The notes beneath the pieces are model-generated. The model saw nothing but the letters and a program-made list of their open reading frames with translations. It did no database searches and was not told the DNA's origin. Below are positions 1 through 64,000 of a stretch of DNA of 64,000 bases, piece after piece; the stretch's first letter is position 1, and each line of letters starts with the position of its first letter. The stretch is taken from contig BAAHQB010000217.1 of NCBI GenBank assembly GCA_054601695.1, positions 1 to 64,000 of the forward strand, read 5' to 3'. This DNA is from Amorphochlora amoebiformis (taxonomy: Eukaryota; Cercozoa; Chlorarachniophyceae). The position numbers and the translations under genes were made by a program.

Positions 1-399
1 TTATCTCTGATCGTAACCCCGAATCTAACCCTAACCCATAACCTTAATCATAACACAAACCCTAACCCTTATCCTAAAGCATACTTAGCGTTCATCTTAA
101 CCCTATTTCTGACACCTCGAGTCTTAACCCTGACCCAAACCCTAACCCTAGCCCTAACCCTAACCCTAACCCTAGCCCTAACCCTTACCCTAACTCTTGA
201 CTCTGAACCCTAACCCTAACCAGAACCTTAACCGTAACACTAACCCTCTAACCCTTGATCCCTTGAAACTAACCCTAACCCTAACCCTAACCCTAACCCT
301 AACCCTAACCCTAACCCTAATCCCTCGTCTAAATTCTAACCCTAATCCTAACCCTAACCCTAACCCTAACCCTAACCCTAACCCTAACCCTAACTCTAG
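1..399 (+). repeat. Telomere-like (CCCTAA)n intron sequence
   Basis: Degenerate then nearly perfect CCCTAA repeats on the + strand, up to the acceptor CTCTAG before the first mutase exon at 400. Interruptions, point variants and position inside a gene show this is interstitial intron sequence and not a chromosome end. No coding island recognised. Confidence 0.85.
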
Positions 400-18409
<18,010 letters not shown>

Positions 18410-18532
18410 GTATACATATATAATATATATATATATATATATGTATATGTATATATGTATGTATATATATATATATATCCCCCCTCGATAAGATTGAGAG
18501 CATTGATTCCGCATGGTATACATATATAATGC

Positions 18533-18584
<52 letters not shown>

Positions 18585-18661
18585 GTATATATTATGTATG
18601 TATATATATATTATATATCCCTCCTCGATAAGATTGAGAGCATTGAATTTGCATGGTACAC

Positions 18662-18723
<62 letters not shown>

Positions 18724-18763
18724 ACCTCGATAAGATTGAGAGCATTGATTCCGCATGGTATAC

Positions 18764-18814
<51 letters not shown>

Positions 18815-18816
18815 AT

Positions 18817-18847
<31 letters not shown>

Positions 18848-18905
18848 CATGTATATATATCCCTCCTCAATAAGATTGAGAGCATTGATTCTGCATGGTA
18901 TACAT

Positions 18906-18907
18906 AT

Positions 18908-18949
<42 letters not shown>

Positions 18950-19065
18950 CATTTTCATATATATACATAGTGTATGTGTATATAAATCTATATATATACA
19001 TATATAGATATTTAGATATCTAGACAAAGATATGTGGATGTAGATATATACACATGTGGACATGC

Positions 19066-19107
<42 letters not shown>

Positions 19108-19988
19108 TAGATATATATATATATATGATAACATACACATCAGGTAAACCCTTCAATCACACCTCCAGACCTCCCCATTTCATCATCGCTCTTTCTCCTA
19201 CAGATGCTCAGCGTTCGTATATCATGACAACTCCAGACTCGATATATACGAGATATCTAGGATATATATATATATATACCTAGATACACCTGGAAATACC
19301 CAGATACATCTATACGTACCAGTATCACTGAAACAGAAGGAGAATTAGTAGAAAGCTGGTACATTCTACTGTACACAACTCTAGACACTGCTAGACTGTA
19401 TGAGAGTTACTTCAAGAGCATCTCGTAGAGGATATATCTAGTATATACTGCGGTAATGAGACGGAAGTTATACATCCAATTAGAGATTGCCGATTGTTTA
19501 CAATTATCTCACCTATACAATAGCTATCTTAGCTATAGCTAGATAGAGGCTATCATATACCGTCTAGACTGTTGATAGATAGTCACTGTGATCTATCTAG
19601 ATCGGCTAGATCGAGTTTTTCCGTAGTACCTAGAGTACATGCAGTACATATCTAGCATATACTTTAGTACTAGATATGATCTAAGACTCCTGGGATTCAA
19701 CTTATGTTATTCTAGGCCATGATCAACACAATTCTAGCAATTATTATTTTGAGTTCTGCCGCTGCTACTGTGCTAGCGCTATCTAGCTGGACTAGATCTA
19801 CACCGCTGTATATTCTAGACGTTCTTAGATACAACTACTATAGAACTAGCATAATAAATACTACATACACAACATGACGTCGAGCCCTGATGCAGCTAGA
19901 ATCTGAAGAATGCACTTTTTGATTAATATTCGAGATATTAGTCTGAAGTCAGACTGATGAGCGGCTATGGCTAGTATGGGTCAATCAA
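18906..19988. other. Convergent intergenic region, CTAG-rich
   Basis: Lies between the ends of the mutase (+) and Mad3-like (-) genes. About 19130-19240 has a pyrimidine-rich run ending TCTCCTACAG at 19203, a good acceptor; splicing there would give TG|A and stop the mutase right after IESIESA. From about 19250 to 19980 the sequence is unique, non-repetitive and dense in CTAG/TCTAGA words, with stops in all frames. No RNA gene recognised. Confidence 0.6.
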
Positions 19989-37603
<17,615 letters not shown>

Positions 37604-37977
37604 GAGAAAGTTGGCAGAAAGTTGTATATCTTATGAGAGGATATATTAATATTATACATTTAATATGAGATATATTAATATAATGATATCTTCATATATC
37701 TAGCCTCCTATAAAATCGATGAGCGACAAATTCACACCGAAGATGGAGATGGCTGGAGTACGTACTGAGAGGCTTAGAGATTCCTAATATCGGGTATTTA
37801 GCTCCAAAATCCGGGATTCAATCATGGATGGCTGTGTGAACATATGTCACCCTGCCTTGTCACAAACCGTTACTTTTGGAATCTGGGAAGCGTTACTGAA
37901 ATTGTTATTTTACCACGAGTTCTGGGGAGGGCCTTTGGGCGACTTAGCGGACCAAGATGCACTCGAGGATTAGCTCA
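37604..37977. promoter_or_regulatory. Divergent spacer between Mad3-like and WD40 gene starts
   Basis: 374 bp between the start codon on the minus strand (37603) and the proposed start on the plus strand (37978). The sequence is unique, AT-rich at 37620-37705 (repeated ATATTAATAT) and GC-balanced after that. No hexamer arrays occur and TA runs are short, unlike the introns. Its position suggests a shared bidirectional promoter; I see no diagnostic element. Confidence 0.5.
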
Positions 37978-51439
<13,462 letters not shown>

Positions 51440-52054
51440 GACCTGAACAACAAACATCAAACATTAGCCCACCTCTTCCGTACGCTGAAGACAAGTCCGA
51501 GCTTATCTGCACGTGTACGTACACGTGTCTGCTGAGTGAGTCAAAATAAGTGCATACTGTACCTAGATTACATATCAGACATATTGTTCTAGAGATATAT
51601 ATATATATATATATTTGGATCCTTGATGTAGACGGTACGTTTTGGCAGCCATCTATACTACACGAGATAGATCTCGAGCAGATCTCGAGCAGTTTTGCAG
51701 TATCTGATCTAGCGGATAAAAGCTGCACATAATCTAGATAATGAATGGCATTCTGTGGAGAAGTTTCTCTTTTCATTATTAGCCCCCAATGTCATTAAAT
51801 CCTACTAATGTCTAGAGTCTAGAGAGTCTAGTAGCTAGAGTAAACTAGAGGGTATCTCGTATCTAGAGTCTAGAGAGTATTTAGCTAGTTTAGAGTATAG
51901 TGTAAATACTAGCTAGACTCAGAGACTAGAGATCTAGATAGTGCTAGCACGATTTTTAGACTAGAGATTAGCCTACCTAGCTACGGTAGTTAGTATTATC
52001 TAGCCCATCTACAAGATCTAGCCTATATCTAGTATATCTAGTATATCTCTATCT

Positions 52055-52090
<36 letters not shown>

Positions 52091-52130
52091 TATGCGAATG
52101 TTAAGATGAGATATAAACACACACACGCAC

Positions 52131-52182
<52 letters not shown>

Positions 52183-53324
52183 AGTCACCATTATGTACAA
52201 ATAGAGCATATGGCTGGTCACTGTCTAAGACTGTAGTCACTATGTGACAGAATTTAGATATTCTTCTCCAGTCTCTAGACTACTAGTCTAGACTGCAACC
52301 GTCTAAGTCTAGAAATAGACTAAGTTCTACTAGGCTGTTTGTATACTACACTACTGAGTCTAGTGAGTAGTACCTACTACCTACCTAGAGTACGTATATT
52401 CCAGATACTCTACACATAGAATTATCTTGAACATATACAAATTATAATATAATCTAGATATTCGTACGTATCTAGCGTATATACGTAAGTACTAGACGTA
52501 TACGTACTAGACGTATACGTACTAGACGTATACACTGGATGCATCATGCATGTACGTATATCTAGATATGCTAGGGTTGCGGACAGTAGACTAGATAGAC
52601 CGGGTAGTCTAGGAAGTATATATCAATCATAGCAATTAATTATTCGACGTAAGTATTATAGGCATTACTACAAGTGTTACGCTGGAGCGTGCGTATCGCG
52701 TGACGTGCGTATCAAATTACTATCAATTCAATTCAGTGCAAATTTGAAGGTATAGGCTAGTTAGGAAAGATGGTACGTACGTATGCGCTGAGACAACTGA
52801 CAATGGTAGAATGCGTACGTACACTACTAGACTAACTAATAAATGAAAAAGAGGGCTACTACTAGTACTACAGTACCTAGAGTACACATATCTGGCACGT
52901 CTAGACGTACTCAAGTGTATCTAGTCTAGCTACTGTATATTACACTAGTACATACTATCATACACTAGATACATGACAGTAACATGAGTACGTATGACAA
53001 TTATAATGCTTGCTCAGAATGATTTATCTAGTTTATGTACAGTGTCTAGAGTGTCTAGAGTGTAGCAACTAGACCATCTCTAGCATCTGCCCCTTGCATC
53101 TTACAGTCTTACTCTAGTTACTACTAGTACTAGCTTAAACACTGTAGCTATACTGATAGTATATTCTAACTAGATATACTAGATATATAGATAGATATCT
53201 AGTATATATATATATATATATATCTAGATATATATGTATATATCTAGATATCTAGGATATATCTACTAGATCTAGTATATATCTAGATATATATATATAT
53301 ATATATCTAGATATATATATCTCG

Positions 53325-53359
<35 letters not shown>

Positions 53360-53369
53360 CTGCTTCTAG
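51440..53369. other. Convergent intergenic region, CTAG-rich
   Basis: Follows the WD40 stop codon. From about 51740 to 53330 the sequence is unique, dense in CTAG/TCTAGA words (for example 51810-51960), and has stops in every frame. It includes three tandem copies of a 17-bp unit TACTAGACGTATACG at about 52490-52535 and TA patches at 52060-52090, 52135-52180 and 53205-53350. No gene or RNA recognised. Confidence 0.6.
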
Positions 53370-53569
53370 GCTTCATACACACACACACCAACATGTAACT
53401 AATACTTCAGTACCAGTACCAAACCAGTCTCCCGACCTTTCAAAAAACGAATTAAAAAGTCTTTTTCCAGGTAAAATCGATGAAATAGCTAATATCGAGA
53501 GTTTTTTATCCTGGATCATTTCAAGTTATTTGTCCGAAAGCAGGACCGCATCCCGGGAAAAACGCATAC
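53370..53569 (+). CDS. Candidate orphan coding exon
   Basis: An open frame of 66 codons bounded by CTTCTAG at 53369 and GTATAT at 53570, the same edge types used by real exons nearby. The reading includes SPDLSKNELKSLFPG and ANIESFLSWIISSYLSES, hydrophilic and protein-like; the other frames and the minus strand are interrupted. I recognise no family. It lies between two convergent genes, so it would belong to a separate + strand gene, a lost gene or an unrecognised 3' extension. Confidence 0.35.
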
Positions 53570-53953
53570 GTATATATATATATACATAATCACCTAGATT
53601 ACCTTAAAAGCTTACTCTAGTTACATGCTATAGTAATTTAGGTACAATCAATTATAAATAGTACTTCTGGTCATCACAAATCCGCAGTCTAAATTAAATT
53701 TATCATCAAGCATACGGCTTTCATGCATCTGTTGAAACATTCATTCATTGTACAGCTTCGAGTAGTTTTAAGTGTTTTTTGAGTGATATGAGAAGGAATG
53801 AATATACCTAAATCTGTCTGGCGTGATCTTAAGAGCAAGCATATATCATTTGAATAGCTGGGACATACAAAATCTCCACGGGGAAAGGCCTGAAGGGACG
53901 TATTTACGTTCGTATGTATATTTTTCTAGCTTATATATATATATATGTATACG

Positions 53954-54017
<64 letters not shown>

Positions 54018-54072
54018 GTGTGCAAAAAACAAATACACATACGAGTATACTTGTACACACACACACACACGG

Positions 54073-54107
<35 letters not shown>

Positions 54108-54215
54108 ATATACGTATGAATATATAAGTATAATACACACACACATATATATATATATATACAAATACACATACACACATACACACACACATACACACAC
54201 CACACACACACACAT

Positions 54216-54250
<35 letters not shown>

Positions 54251-54366
54251 TATAAAAACATATATAATATACGTATGAATATATAATTATAATACACACA
54301 CACATATATATACAAATACACATACACACATACACACACACATACACACACCAAACATACACACAT

Positions 54367-54407
<41 letters not shown>

Positions 54408-54669
54408 CATATATATATACACATAGGTATAAAAACATATACACATACGAGTACTCACACTTGTATATATATATATATATACATTTACATACATATACAT
54501 ATATATATATATATATATTTATATATAATATAAAGGTGGATGTAACATATACATACATATATATATATATATATATTTATTTGTATAATGCATACATATG
54601 TTATAAGTATGTATACATATATTATGATATATATTTATACATGATGTAATATAGCATATATATACATAC

Positions 54670-54726
<57 letters not shown>

Positions 54727-54859
54727 CATATGTAACAATCTTATGTACTCCCCTTCTATAGAGATTCGCATATATATATATATTTATATATACATATAAA
54801 TATATATACATATATATTTATATATATATATATATATGTATATATCCATATATATATCC

Positions 54860-54890
<31 letters not shown>

Positions 54891-55011
54891 ATATAAATAT
54901 ATATAAATATATATATATATATATGTATATTCGATGGTTTTTACATCTGGGGACCTTAAAGTTTTGGAAGTTTAGCCCTAGGTTGACTTCCCCTGTTAAA
55001 TACATACATAC

Positions 55012-55075
<64 letters not shown>

Positions 55076-55147
55076 GTACATATATATATATACATACAAT
55101 ATATATATATATACATACACGTATCTCATCTAGATTTATTTCTAAAT
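53570..55147. other. Intergenic: unique segment then TA/CA arrays
   Basis: 53585-53935 is unique without a convincing coding frame. 53936-54730 is TA interspersed with CA/TG arrays, including a duplicated ~180-bp block (54105-54240 and 54265-54400, sharing AATATACGTATGAATATATA). 54731-55147 is TA with islands at 54738-54770 and 54925-55012, neither recognised. Confidence 0.55.
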
Positions 55148-63880
<8,733 letters not shown>

Positions 63881-63896
63881 CTAAGATAGAAACAAT

Positions 63897-64000
63897 GTAG
63901 GGTTAGGGTTAGGGTTAGGGTTAGGGTTAGGGTTAGGGTTAGGGTTAGGGTTAGGGTTAGGATTAGGGTTAGGGTTAGGATTAGGGTTAGGATTAGGATT
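63897..64000. repeat. TTAGGG (+) array upstream of exon 63829-63880
   Basis: Sense-strand CCCTAA repeats on the acceptor side of the exon, running off the window edge. Interstitial intron sequence, judging by the adjacent exon. Confidence 0.8.

Noticed and set aside
1-399. True telomere or chromosome end
   Set aside because: Arrays are degenerate, occur in both orientations throughout 64 kb and are interrupted by in-phase exons, so they are interstitial.

Overview
The window is nuclear DNA of a eukaryote, most likely a unicellular alga or other protist; I cannot name the lineage. Genes are broken into many very short exons (12-115 nt). Introns consist almost entirely of two satellites: (TA)n, and the telomere-like hexamer CCCTAA/TTAGGG. 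Nearly every long reading frame rich in YIYI, NPNP, LTLT, GLGL, VRVR or RERE is a translation of these repeats. I read the genes by joining non-repetitive islands that have GT/AG edges, compatible phases and family-like peptides.

Layout: (1) + strand, 400 to about 18,409: last two thirds of B12-dependent methylmalonyl-CoA mutase, 29 exons, 5' part off the left edge. (2) - strand, 37,603 to 19,989: a complete kinase-less Mad3/BubR1-like spindle-checkpoint protein, 26 exons totalling 1,299 nt (432 aa plus stop). (3) + strand, 37,978 to 51,439: a WD40 protein; 15 firm exons from 42,570 (316 codons including stop), plus six phase-compatible but less certain upstream exons. (4) 38,978-41,653: a DDE-transposase DNA transposon with terminal inverted repeats and two divergent ORFs, between the second and third proposed exons of gene 3. 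(5) - strand, from beyond 63,880 down to 55,148: an unrecognised mostly helical protein, 3' part secure, 5' part incomplete.

Genes 1/2 and 3/5 converge, and genes 2/3 diverge from a 374-bp spacer. Both convergent intergenic regions (about 19.25-19.98 kb and 51.74-53.33 kb) are strikingly rich in CTAG words.

The most notable structure is the intron system. Arrays appear to supply the splice sites (GTATAT...TATATAG; GTTAGG or GTAACC...CCCTAG). Sense-strand TTAGGG arrays mostly sit just after donors and CCCTAA arrays before acceptors, so intron ends are mutually complementary. Introns also carry decayed partial copies of the adjacent exon ('exon echoes'): copies downstream of an exon keep its 3' end and donor, copies upstream keep the acceptor and 5' end. 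One set is inverted, as expected if self-complementary TA arrays recombine in either orientation.
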